NCBI GenBank assembly: GCA_012861695.1
Contig: JAAOOA010000472.1
Span: 53,501 to 117,500, forward strand
DNA: 64,000 nt
Origin: Trematomus loennbergii
Lineage: Eukaryota; Chordata; Actinopteri; Perciformes; Nototheniidae
Direction: 5' to 3'
Shown here: piece by piece, positions 32,897-45,690 of the stretch
Position numbering within the stretch: the stretch's first letter is position 1
Layout of the letters: every line of letters begins with the position of its first letter
Notes under the pieces: generated by a model
What the model was told of the DNA's origin: nothing
Database searches by the model: none
The model's input: the letters and a program-made list of their open reading frames with translations, nothing else
Translations under genes and position numbers: made by a program

Positions 32897-35800
32897 CAGT
32901 GGACAGGCCACAGCTGTTTCTCCTGTCAAAAATCACCATCCCATAGAGCTGGGAGTTCAGACACAAGTCAATATCACACTCTTAATAAAAAGGCCTTTTT
33001 TAATACCAACACACAGTAGAGTAGAGATGGGAGACGGATGAAGCAAAAACTAAAAATAAAGATGTATTGCTCCTTGCAATAGATCCTGAAGTCTCTGAAC
33101 TTTGATTAAAGGAGGATATTGTAGCCCCACCATCTCTCAAACAGCACATTAGATATTAAGGTATGATATGTGTTGCACTGTGAAGGTTGTAGCATATTAT
33201 TATTGTAGCTGATCAAAGCCATCAAATGAACAATTTTCCCTTATATTGAAGCGCATTGTTGTGTTTTACATGAATTTAAAGTCTTTCTTTGCCATCGGTC
33301 GGCTGCATGCTCGATTAGACACAAAAGGTCTTGTTTCATGTCTATAACAATGTCAGAAGATTATGAAAACACACTAAAAGTTTCATAAAGCCCAGGTGAA
33401 ATATTCAAACTGTCCAAAGAAAAGTCCAAAATGAAGAGATTCACATTACCGATTAGTTCAAAATCAAAATAGCTGCTGATTAAAGTGTGAACGATCATTT
33501 AAGAAAAGCACATTGGAGAAATGCAAAACTATGACTCAACTCCACCTTCAAAAAAACTATTTTTGATTTAAATTCGCTTGAAATCCTGAATTAGGACATA
33601 ATGTAATCATATCACGATTAGATTACACTGAAAGTAAATATTAAATCATAGCCCAGCCCCGAGTGCCAAAGCTCTAACAGCGTACCCTCAAAAATAACAT
33701 GCTGATAGGATAACCAACATGATTACCAGCCGCTGGCACGGAGGTAAGCTGAATCAGAGTTAGCAGATTCGGTTAAAGAGGACACAGTGTGTCTGTGTGT
33801 AGCTCGGGAAGTTTACAGTTAAGCTTGAAACAAAGAGCTTTACTCGTTTTGTTACGTTGTTGTCCGGCCCGAAACCTGCACACAGCAGGTTCCAGTATCG
33901 ATTTGAGCGAATGAGATCAGCTGGTGGGACTGCTGTCCAGCTCGGTAACCTCAGCTGCTGCAGCTATTAGACCCGGTGATCATATAACACATGGGAGATG
34001 AAGGATAATGTTGCCGTGATTGTTTCATTGCCACACAGCGATCATTGTGCCCCGGCATTAGCGGCGTCCTATAATTTCTAATCTCATTTCCTGGAAATAG
34101 CCCCGCTGAGAGGCCGCCCTTTATTCTGCCATAATAGTTTGGAGGTGAGCCCCATTAACCAAATGAGCTTTTTTCAGAGCACAACATTCCTATTAACGCC
34201 ACTCAAACAATCCCTCATCTCCTTGAGCTTCCACAAAGACCACAAGATCCACCGAGGCGTCATCACACTTTTAGGATACTCAATCTCCCCCGAGCAATGT
34301 TGGCCTTCCCTTACCAAAATCACCCCCTAAACAGATTCATCCCACGCAGACTGACACACCACAGTCCCCACCTCCACTCCCACTACTCTCTGGAAATGTC
34401 CCAGCAGGCTTTGCAGTGCTCACTGGGTTGTGGTAGTGATCAATGGCCCCTGGCTGTGGGTGTTGGGGGGGGGCCCTGGGCTCCAGGAATGGAGGTATTA
34501 ATAATGCAAGGTCCAGGCCTGTCATATCCTCCATTAGCACCGGAGAGGCGGGAGGCCCACCGGCTGATTGATTACTAATTAGATTAATTGCCGTCTTTTA
34601 GAGAAGGAGGAGAATGTAATAGACTGGGGGCGTGAGGGTAGAGGAGTCTGACAAATGTCCAGTGAGACTATTTAAAAAAAGGGTTTTCAAATTAGGAATA
34701 GCTCATATCTATTCCCTCTGAGATGAGTGTTCAATACGGGAAAGAGTCTTTGTTATAAACAAGAATTTAATTAAAGTTCAAGCCATTACTTTTAAAATGT
34801 CAAACACATCCACGATGCACCTGCGCATAAAAGAAATAAATCTGACCACACCGCTAACCGAGGCAGACACGCGTGTTGCAGTTTTCATTTCCCCTTCCTA
34901 TTCACATTAGTGTCTTTCTCCAAAACACAACATGATAAGGCCCTTCAGTTTTAATGTGTGATGACAGTGTTACTGAACATTTGCTAAAGGGTGCAGAGGT
35001 GTGGGGAGATTGACCTAATCTTCCCACTGTCCTTTGAAGATAAAACTAGTAAAACAAAGCTGTGGACTTCACTTTGAGTCTGAGGGGCAGACTAAAGGGA
35101 GCAGCAGGATTCATCCACTAATATCTTCATGATTTAAAGCTACTGCATATTGTAGAATATCTTACAAATGTTTTCTCAGAAACGAATTATTGTTCTGAAT
35201 CAGTTGAAATATGTTTGCCAGTCTTCCAGATTGATACTAAAAAAATCATTTGCTGGCCACTTAGTGTCATTGTATAACCTCCGACATGATGAATGCGATT
35301 CATTTTAGGGTGAGGACATATTTATTGCAGAATTGATTAGAAGCAAGTCTGTGGAAAGTTGTTCTACTTATTTCAATTATCCTTGCTTTTAATGAATACA
35401 ACTGGTCATAAAAGTATTTTTAGGAACATTTCCATCCTGGTAGAAAAAAAACGGAATATAGTAGTCGGTGTTTAAAAACAAGAAAAACTGGCATTAAGCT
35501 TAGAAGTCAAATTAATTGGCGGGCTGTATCATCATCACGGCTGCGATTATTTCTGTCCAAATCACAGCTTCATTGCTAACAAGTGGCGAGGCAGGAATGC
35601 GTCTATGATTTCTGAGCATGAGACTAATTGGCACATTGGTATGGCCACACTCATTACAAACACCCACACTCAACATAAATAGCCTCACACTTCTGAGGGG
35701 ATAATGCCTTCCAAATAGGGAGCTGCATTATTTGTCTCAGCCTGTCTCTGCACGGCTGCTTCTCGCCAACCTCGGGGGGGGGGAACAGACCCAACGTACA

Positions 35801-36664
35801 GTGGTATGTTTAGCAGAATAAATGTGCCGAATTGTTCATTTCCAAGAGGCCTGTAAAAGACATGAAATTTGGCCCAATTGCAATAATTACATGAAACAAG
35901 AATGTGGTGCACATCCACACCTCTGATATAATGATGTGCTCAGTAATGGGAGGATGGAGCGCCTACGATGGGCTCCTTCAACATGGGACCGCTTATCTCA
36001 TGTCATGAATCATACAGATTGCTCCTTATCTCGCATCTTTGACAGTGAGATGGGTCTTCATGCTTTCTTGTCACAAGTGAGTTCTTGAGGAGCTGTCACG
36101 ATGGAGTGGAACATTAGACCAATTAATTATTTGGCTTTTCCATCGTGCTGGGAAGCGTCCCTGAGGGAGAGATCTGACAAGGCTCTTCACTGCTCGACTC
36201 CACTGCTGCAGCAGCAAATGTCTAAAGATGCCATTGTGTGTTGGACTGCCAAAAGTGAAATCAGTTGGCACATCATCCCAAAGGACAATAATCCCACACA
36301 TTCATCAAGCATTCAGAAAATGTCAGAGGTTTCCGATGCCTTCAGGTCTGCAACCAGAACCACAGTATTGCTGAGGCTAGAAAACAGATTCCAACTCTGA
36401 GAAGCTAGGACTACATCCTGAACAAAATACAATATTGTTGTGATACTTTTGAAAGAAGATCGGTATGATTGACTTGAAATTGAAGTGTGTAATCTAATTC
36501 GTGGGGAGATACTTTGGATTTGGCAACCAGCCCCATTCTGACATCATTGATTCAAGAAAAGACCTGTAGCCACTGAAAGGTGATGCTTAACTATAACAAT
36601 CACCCACACCCTCCCCAATAATGCTGTAAGGTTTAGCTTGATGAAGAAAAATGCTTTGTGTTTA
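32893..36664. other. Unique sequence with TAAT-rich patches
   Basis: There are no mobile elements and no supported exon in 3.8 kb, which is repeat-poor compared with the rest of the window. It contains compact patches that look constrained (TAAT-rich cores at 34566-34590 and around 35510-35640). This fits intronic regulatory DNA, but conservation cannot be judged from a single sequence. Confidence 0.35.
34566..34590. promoter_or_regulatory. TAAT homeodomain-type motif cluster
   Basis: ATTGATTAC, TAATTAG and ATTAATTG lie head to tail within 25 bp, giving several TAAT/ATTA cores. Clusters of this type are typical of homeodomain-bound enhancers. Only the motif density is observed; function is inferred. 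Confidence 0.25.
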
Positions 36665-36712
36665 TAAGATAAGAAGATAAGAAGTACTTTATTGATCCCA
36701 AGTTGGGCCATT
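36665..36712 (+). mobile_element. Retrotransposon tail fragment
   Basis: AAGATAAGAAGTACTTTATTGATCCCAAGTTGGG-type sequence, widespread as the 3' end of fish non-LTR elements. It lies just left of the MITE at 36736. A similar fragment occurs at 51620-51690. Confidence 0.5.
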
Positions 36713-36735
36713 TTTGTGTTTATGCTGTTTTTACT

Positions 36736-37226
36736 TTAAAGGGGACCTATCATGCAAATGCACTTTTACGTCTTTTATACATGAATATGTGTCCCCGGTG
36801 TTCCAGGGAACTCACCAAGTGTCAGAAAACACAACCCTCTCTATTTTCCTCCATACCCAAATCTCTAAAAAAGGGGCTGCAACGGATCTGATAAAAACTG
36901 ATCCAGATTTGAACACTGTCCTGACGTCAGGACGGTGGCGCTACGGCTATTGGGCCAACTCCACCAATCAGGAGGAGACAGCCACGGCCATTGCCGTTCG
37001 AAAGCGCTGGAGACGCTGTAGTACATATGCCAGGCCTGTAGATGGTGCTGTTCTCACTGAATCTGCCCTTGCTAAAACAGAGCTAAATAATGTCAAATTG
37101 AGCGAAATGAGGCATGGCTAAAATGCATGATCTGTTTGGTATTTGAAAAAAAAAATATAAATATGCCTTATATAGGTATGGTCCTACACTATATTATTCA
37201 AATATAGCATGATAGGTCCACTTTAA
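36736..37226 (-). mobile_element. TTAA-flanked MITE (family A), copy 2
   Basis: Reverse orientation relative to the copy at 517-1009. It begins TTAA-AGGGGACCTATCATGC and ends GCATGATAGGTCCACT-TTAA. The forward strand here carries the recurrent frame (36714-37121) with the peptide HEYVSPVFQGTHQVSENTTL and later SGRWRYGYWANSTNQEET. The CRE octamer is intact at 36922-36929. Confidence 0.88.
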
Positions 37227-40005
37227 CAAATGTATTAACACAACGCAAGATCTCATTATAGTCACAGTCAGTGTTTCTTCTGTCAGTTTCCTTGCCTTGT
37301 TCTGCATCTGCCTTCTTTCCTTCCTCCTTACCTAAGGCTGCCTCCTACCCTCTCCTCTCAGCCCCTGTGGCTCACTGCAGTGACCACATGCTGTGCTAAG
37401 TGAAAGCGACCCTGACTCGTCCTTTTTCCAAACCGCTCTGGCTGACGCCCCATTGTTTTTCCTCCGCTGGTGGTTGACAACTGGCCTTTCGGCTGCGGCG
37501 CGCTGCAGCGTGAACTCTAGCCTCGGCGTGTCGGCGTCTCTCTGCAAACACAAGGCCGGGTCCAAAGCCAAATCGCACCGGGAACAAACGGCAGACTTGC
37601 ACCTTTTCGTCCTGCACCTTTTGAGTCGAGTAGAAAGTGTTCCAGAATACATGGAGGCAGTTCTCAAGGAGGTGGATACTTGCTTTTGCTTTCATTGCCT
37701 CATGCAAGTCTAGTGCAGCTAATGCATAATATTGTTTACGCAATAAGGATAGGTCTATGATTTGAAATTCAATGAGGATGTAAACAATTTCAAGCCGTCT
37801 TCCCTTGAACATTACTTGGCATACTCTGAAGGGTGAAAGCGGTAACGCTAACCTAATAGATGGGCTACAGCTTCAGTGCAGACAACATGATTAGATTTTC
37901 CTCATACTTAATTCCTTTATCAAAAAGCAGGGATATACCACTAAAACAAAACGCTTGTACCGGCAGACTTTCAACAGAGGGCTGCTCTTATCGCCCTCAC
38001 TGAATAGCACTGGGGCCCGTAATGTAATAGCCTAGCAGTGCACTCATAAATCACCTGAAGAGGCTGCATGCCACGTGCACTGACACTCCCAATCTGCCAA
38101 CCTGTGTCTTTATTAAAGAGCATGTTGTACCGAGAGGCGCCTTTTCTCCCCACAGTCACTCGGCAATAAACACCTCAAACCATATATTTATGCAAACACC
38201 ATACTTTCCTCTGAGGGCACAAATGCTATTTTTTCTGGGCCATTAAATAAATAATGTGTGTGTGTGTGCAAGACAGTCAGACAAAGTGGCATTGTTTTTA
38301 CATCTTGTCACCCTGTCTCTTCACAATTACAGCAATTGTCTCCCTCCTACTACGAGTGAAGCATCAATTAGGATGTATGAATGTTTGATTTTTTTTCTCT
38401 TAGTGAATCACTTCATGCTATCAACAAAGTGTACACTATCGAGTGATATGTGACGTGTGTGTTCCCTTTGTCCTTCCGGTAACTTTGACGGCTAAATTGG
38501 AAATGTCAAAGTAAATAGCACGTGAGCTGACAAAGAAATAGCAATGAAGCGAGCGTCAGTATAGGTCCTATGTGTTTGCAGGGAAGAAACACACAGTTCT
38601 TTCATTTGTTCAATTTAGGGCTCCTTTGTATGCTAAACGAAGAAGCCGAGCGCCCAATTTGTTACACATACAGTCGATTTCATGGGACCTTAAGGTGCTG
38701 TTCAACATATCTTTCCAACTAAACACCGTGTGAAATCATAAACCTACTTGTTATCCACGCTGTCTTCACTGCAGTAGCCTTTGAGCAGGGCAGTCAAATG
38801 AGAAACGGCCCTCGAGAAGCCGTCCTGCCCTCAGAAAAAGACTGCAGTATGACGAAAATGCAGACTCAGCAAACCTCACATAGATCGTTAAGGTTAACTC
38901 AAAAAGCAAAGGTCTGCATTTTTCAGACAATATTTCGAAAGACCTGATAAATAAAAATAAGTGTGCCCTATGTGTGCTTTGGTCCCTGCCTTTGAATCCT
39001 TCATACTTTAGAACTGAACTGAGTTTACTTGTAATTGTTGTGTTGTTACTGTACAATGGCTATGGTTGTTGTTCAAATGTTAAGTCTGATGTCTAATTTC
39101 TGCCGGAAAAAAAATAGCACTGCTTTAAACGGGACAATGCAGAAGACTTCAGAAAATGCTTCAACTATTGCTTTTCAAAGTTACAAGGTCAACTTTATTT
39201 AGCTCAAGTTTTTGTAATCACAGTTTGATTGTCAGTTGGACTTTTGTTGAACTCAGTATAAAAAAAGCTGTTTGTCAACTTCTGCTAGGTTTGTGTATGC
39301 CCTTGGACAAAAGATTTGCCGTTCGCATATGATGCATGCAAGTGAGGAGCGAGTCTTCTTGAAGGAATCCAAGACGTCAAATCTCTGCCTACACTCGGAG
39401 CTATACCACTATATGTGCCAACTAAATGTGACTAGAAAAGCTGCAGGCTGCCAACGAGCTCCTAACCAAAATCAAGCAAATCATGAACAGGAAAAACACT
39501 AAATCCCTTTCTCCCACTCAGTTCTCACAAACACAAGACGTACCCCTCGGTAAACACCAGCAGCAGAACACATCATGCAAAGATAGACTCGCTGCTGAGA
39601 GACTGAAATGTAAACAGCGTGGAAATTCACAGAAAATAAGTTGGTACACTCTAGAAATAAATTGTTGAGGATGGGGATTGAACCGAGGCCCAAGTCGGGG
39701 CTGTTCACAGGAGGTTTCACTTTCTCTGGACTCCTGTGGCCGTAATCTGAGCAGTGGCAGCGGTCCAAGACCCTCTCCGAGGACCGTCCTCACCCACAGA
39801 GCTGCTGATGCAGATCTCTCTGGCCACTCAGGCTGAAAAGTGTCCAATTCTCAACGTTTTCCCTTTACACCGTACTTGTTTTCTTATCAATGTGAACTGC
39901 AAAAACCTGTATGGAATTACATTTTTCAAACAGGAATGAATAATGTGAATAAATGGCCATTGAATCTTTAGGGACGCAACTTGCACATGACATACATTTG
40001 AAGAC
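37227..40005. other. Unassigned stretch with a CpG-rich patch
   Basis: At about 37430-37600 the sequence is clearly richer in CG dinucleotides than its surroundings (for example GGCTGCGGCGCGCTGCAGCG and GGCGTGTCGGCGTC). It could be a small CpG island, a 5' exon or promoter, but I cannot identify an exon with a protein motif. The rest shows nothing recognised. Confidence 0.35.
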
Positions 40006-40494
40006 TTAAAGTGGACCTATCATGCTATATTTGAATAATATAGTGTAGGACCATACCTATATAAGGCATATTTATACTTTTTTTTTTTCAAAATACCAAA
40101 CAGATCATGCATTTTAGCCATGCCTCATTTTGCTCAATTTGACAATTTCTAGCTCTGTTTTAGCAAGGGCTGATTCTGTGAGAACAGCACCACCTACAGG
40201 CCTGGCATATGTACTACAGCGTCTCCAGCGCTTTCGAACGGCAATGGCCGTGGCTGTCTCCTCCTGATTGGTGGAGTTGGCCCAATAGCCGTAGCGCCAC
40301 CGTCAGGACAGTGTTCAAATCTGGATCAGTTTTTATCAGATCCGTTGCAGCCCCTTTTTTAGAGATTTGGGTATGGAGGAAAATAGAGAGGGTTGTGTTT
40401 TCTGACACTTGGTGAGTTCCCTGGAACACCGGGGACACATATTCATGTATACAAGACGTACAAAAGTGCATTTTGCATGATAGGTTCCCTTTAA
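40006..40494 (+). mobile_element. TTAA-flanked MITE (family A), copy 3
   Basis: Same orientation as copy 1, with ends TTAA-AGTGGACCTATCATGC and GCATGATAGGTTCCCT-TTAA. Near 40301, CACCGTCAGGACAG replaces the 8-bp longer CACCGTCCTGACGTCAGGACAG. This deletion removes the CRE octamer and breaks the recurrent minus-strand frame. Confidence 0.88.
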
Positions 40495-43400
40495 GTTTGA
40501 ATATAAGTTGACTACAGCTATTATCAGAGACAGTCATCATGGCACAGCCCGTGTGGAAATGGAAAACCACAAGATGCAAAAACATAAAGAAAGCATAACA
40601 GTCAGGTTGGTATCTGGGCTGAGAGCTCTGACCAAACTCAAATGGGAACAACAGCAACCTTAAAAAAGCTACCATAAGTTGAAATGTATTTACCGGTCAA
40701 AGTAAGGTTATCATTTCTTGTAAGCTTACTCTGTAATTTTTCTTTCTCACTTTCTTTCTCTTTTTCCCTCAAGTCTTCCTGCAAAGACACCTAGATGATG
40801 CCGCCTGATAAAATCAAGATTGACATATACGTGTACCCCTCAAAGCTTTTATACAGGTGAGCAAAGAGACAACTCTTGATACAGAATGTGATATTGAAGT
40901 TTGCAATTAACGAAACAGATGTGGCTTCTTTTGTTATCGTGGCTATGCCCTCCTATACGTCAGTAAAAAGTCGATGACTGCAGCAGATATTTGCATGCTT
41001 TGTAGATATGATCAATCACCCAGACATAATCAGATCGGAGCCAATACGTACTGCATTGCATGACCCAGAACAACATGTCTTTCCCCCGTCCACGCGGCAC
41101 ACCTCCTGTCTGAAGCTGGTCAGCAGAGGATGAGAGGACGGAGAGAGATAGAACTCCCGCTGCACACATGTGTATCTTGACAACACGATCAAACACAGCC
41201 TCAAAGCAGTGGAGGCTGAGCCACTGTTTGTTATCTTGTCTGATTTGAAACGTGCCACATGCAGACCGCGAAGGAGCAAGGCGGACAGGTAATCCAGGAT
41301 TACAGCGCCGACGTGTCATTTCCATGGACGTGTTATTCCTGCTTGATCGTCTTTTGGGGGAAACGTAGGGTCCAACCCCATTTGTCTGCTCCAAACTGTG
41401 CTGTGGCACCCATCAATGGCGCTCCGTGGACAAGCATAGACGACGAGATAATGAGCTCCCGTTGCCTTGTCAACGCTTTCCCTTTTTTTTCCCCGACGGC
41501 CACACTCTCAAGCTCCCGTTTGCCCGTTTCCCCGGAGTGCAAAGCCTCTCAGTAAACAAGGCATCTAGGTGGTAGATGAGATTTCATATTGTTTTAAAAT
41601 CCCTCCAACAGGCAGTCACAGATAGACCATCCAGCCACAAGTAGTTCACCGACTGCTGAAGGGTGGGGCGGTGTGCATTGTTCATGGGAAACACTAAAAA
41701 CCCTCAAAGATTGGAAGTAAAGGGAAGGATATATGCATAATATCTTAATGCCAGAGTCTGGTTATTAGTGCGACGACAGATAATGCCCTTTATGTCTGAA
41801 GCCCCAGACAGACGCACTTGTACTGCACTTGGCCTAAGTGACTCACGGAAGCCATTACATTTCATAAAGGGCTCAAACTAAGTGATATTTCGCTCTTATG
41901 AAATGTATTTGAGTGCTTATTCTCCATAAAATGAGCCTTAAGGTGGCCACTTCTACTTGGAAGTGTTTTTAATACAACTTTATTTTATGTTTCCCTCCTC
42001 TTCGGTTTAATGCATGGCGCAAAGTTTTACCCTCATTATTTCCTCAGAACAAAAAGGTCAAGTAGAATACATACAGGTAAAATAAATCGTCTCCAATATG
42101 GGAGTCTATTGGCCGCTTCAACAGGCAGCTCCAGCCAGCCATACAGTACATTTCTGAAGTGATGTTTTTTTCTAATCTGCCGTGTTGAAATCAAATATAT
42201 TGAAGTAACTGTCCCAAGGCTGTGTACTTTGTGCTTTGTCAAGAGAAGTTAAAGCAAAATAAAGACTATTTTAAAGCTATTTCTGAACATTTTGTGCTTT
42301 TTTTGTTGATTTGTTTATATATCAATTTACTAAACACATTACTTTTTGCTCTCTCCTTGAGGATCAAAATGGACACCTACAGTGACATATTCACAATGAC
42401 ATTTTTGCGATCGCCTATAAGTTAAAGCCTGCTACTTTAGAAGATGTCATATGGATCTACAAAGTGTTCAACAACAGAGACGATTAGAGGATAAATGTAA
42501 ATAATTACTCACTCAGTGTCCAATTTCCACTCAAGTCACAGTCGAGTGTAAATAAGTGTTTTATTCCAAATGTGAGAAGTTTTCTCTCAGAGTTTAAAGC
42601 TCCTCACTCTTTCACACACTGACAAACATGGCTTGTTTGAGTCACTTCACATTCCCCATGCTATATCTCCGTTTGCATCATGACATTTCCTGCAGGGTAG
42701 CATTCCCCCCTACCTGTGTGTCACACAAGAGTGTTAAATACCAAAACACAGAGACACACACACTGTCTGCCATGATGAGGCAACTACTCAAACATCAGAC
42801 ACTTCAGTTTTTGTTTACCAGCTATAATCACACTCTGAAATGAAGCCAATTTCCTCTCCGTCTATAGCACGCAATTTGCCCATAATGGTCTATTTTGCAT
42901 CCAGAATCCCATCTCTTTTGCAAGCATTTAAGCGCAATGTTGTCTAGCAACTGCTTTGTTAATTCAAATGCACATTTAACGGTCATGTTTCTCCCTCAAT
43001 ATTTATGTTCAGCCATGATTTTATAGACATCACTAGAAACATGCATCGGTGTATTCAGTGTTGTTACTGTAGAGTAAGAGTTCTGGTACAGCGTTTAGAC
43101 GGGCTAATGTTTCTCTCCCCCTCTGCCCTCCCTCCCTACTGCCTCTTTATTTCTGTTTGAACAAAAAGGAACAATATTTCTTTTACAAAGCAGCTGCTAA
43201 GACACAAAATAGATAAACACAGCCGCTGCCGATGTTCTCCAAAATGCTTCTTCGTCTCTGTGGAGCTCAGTCAAGCGCATGAAAACTAACCTCTCACCTG
43301 ATTCTGCAAGAGAAGTTTTAAAAAGCTGTTTTGTATATTCGATGTAGAAAAACGAGATTCAATATGATTCCAAATTGGCGGTCGTCCAGCACGAGGGAGG

Positions 43401-45405
43401 GAGATGTTCAAAAGGTAGAAATGTAAAAAGTGAAAAAATCTAAAATAACAAGAAAAAGCGCGTTGGAGCCTTTCTCCAAAAACGTTACTCTGTCCAGATC
43501 CTCGTCTGAATCATGACGTCAGTGTTGACAAACTGTAAACGCAGGGCGGTAAATACATGATGCCCGTCACAGAACTTACTCTCAACTCCCACAGAGCCGT
43601 ATGCCAATTGCATGAGTCATAAATGAAAAGACAGCCGACCCCTTAATGCTTCTTTTGGAGGGTTTGTTCATTAATGGGGTTCGGCCCTGTGTCAACATAC
43701 GGGACAGAGAGGTGGTCTCACCCCGCGCCGCCATGTCGTGGCCTGGCATAGGACGGCGCTCTGTAAAAAAAGGGGAATCATGGAAACCAGAGGGTCTTGG
43801 CCCGGCTTCACTCCTGCTTCGGCTCGGCTAATGGCTTTCCAAGTTTAGGGCTGCCATTTGTCAGCTTGACTGATGTGTCTGCCATGAGGATCATTCTCTC
43901 CCAGCCATCCATCTCTCCACCATCAGAGGGAAAGAGCAGGCGTGTTGGCGAGAGCGGTGAGGGTGTACTCCCAAAAAAATCAAACTCCCTAAATTAAAAA
44001 ACAATCGAGCTTTAAACTTGCAGGTAGGGTTAGGAAGCGTACCGAGAATTGTGAGGATGAAGGAATACATTTCCTCAGGATTTGAGTTAAAAAAGGCAAA
44101 ACAAATTGGCATTCGGTTGAACAGAAAGAGAAAAGACACTTCCTCAAAAACACAGAAAGCAAGTTGAGCTCCTATTCCTGGAACATTTTCAGTGGGCTAT
44201 CCAGGGGTCCGTCTCTCCTCTCTCAATCCATTAAGTGATTCTTGAAGCCTTGCAAACAGGATCCAAACAGGAAACATTAAGTCTCCGGGGAAAAGAGAAA
44301 CTAAGCGATTCTGCCTACGTGAGATGGAGAACAGAGCGAGTGAACGAGGTGTGGAGAGTGAATATAAAGCAGGGAGAAACCAGAACATATTTGGGGTGCA
44401 ACAGTGTGAGGGGAAGAGCTGAAAGAGGCTGCAGGGTCATTTCACGGCCCTGCAGGCTGACTGATACAGACAGGTCAGCTTGAAGCCTCGCTGCCAAGAG
44501 AAAGCCTCCACAGGAAGAACAGGGGTCTGCTCCTTAACTCACACTCACACACTACATGCAAACACACACACACACACACCTCTCTGCCTCCACCACAAAA
44601 TGATTTCCTTTTCAATCTACCACGCAATAACCGAGCCATTGTTTATTGACCTCTACCGTGATGCTTTCTCACCAAGAAATCGCTTCTTTGGCTCGAGGCG
44701 GAGAAAAAAAAATATGGACTGCTCGACTCAGAGCTGTAAATCCACAGCTGAATTTTATACATTCAGATCAGGAAGTGATGCGAGGGCTGGGGGAGGGAGC
44801 AGCCTCCCTGACAGTCAAGATGATTGGCTCGTCAAAGAGGACAACTTGACGTTATAGCGTCATTAGCGCAGAAACAAATCAATTAAAAAAGGGAATGACA
44901 ACGCTAAAGGCCTGTGGATACACTAGTTCCTGAGAGAGGACGCCTATACAGTCTGTACTCAAAACATAACATTGTTGATCCCCTGTCCCATTTCATAACC
45001 AATGACATTGATACCCAAATGCAAAGATAATGACTTTAAGCTTTGCAATAAAAGTATACCAATGAAGCAAAACGACTGCTCCGCCGAACCACTTTTATTC
45101 ATGAGGCTATTACTGCTTTGTTGCTCCATTATTCCATATCTAAGTCGAGATACAAGCTTTGTTTCCAGGATATTTAGCTGCATCTATTTCCAGAACCCAT
45201 GCAAATATGAAATCACATTTGATCATTTTAAATTGAGGGTCACAACAGATAATGGACATCGTTAGTCGTCTTGATTTTGGTTCCCTCTATGTAGTTAGAT
45301 CAACTAACAGTCCAAAGTAAGAAATCATACATCTCGTTGCAAGGATACAAAACAGCAAATAAGTGTTTAGGTTATTTAAGAAAATCATTTTTCAGCAAAA
45401 ATAGC
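40495..45405. other. Long unassigned non-coding stretch
   Basis: About 4.9 kb without recognised repeats or supported exons. Several frames of 60-150 codons exist, but none carries a family motif or splice context. Confidence 0.4.
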
Positions 45406-45690
45406 AATCAGTTAAATCCAGTTCTTCAAAGACTATAGGTCAAGTTAAAAACACAACTCAAATAAGGGGCACTTTTCCAACTCTCTGATTCAATTCGTTG
45501 GAGGCTTTTACATTTCCTATTTGAGATGCAGATGACTTGGTTGTCACATTTTCTGTAAATAACCTAATCAGTTAAATCCAGTTCTTCAAAGACTAGGTAA
45601 GTTAAAACACAACTCAAATAAGGGGCACTTTTTCGACTCAATTCGTTGGAGTTTTTTACATTTCCTATTTGAGATGTAGATGCTCTCCAT
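45406..45690. repeat. 160-bp tandem duplication
   Basis: AATCAGTTAAATCCAGTTCT begins at 45406 and again at 45566. Both copies continue with TCTTCAAAGACTA, ACACAACTCAAATAAGGGGC, TCAATTCGTTGGAG and ACATTTCCTATTTGAGATG. The second copy has small deletions and lacks the last part. No function is evident. Confidence 0.92.
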
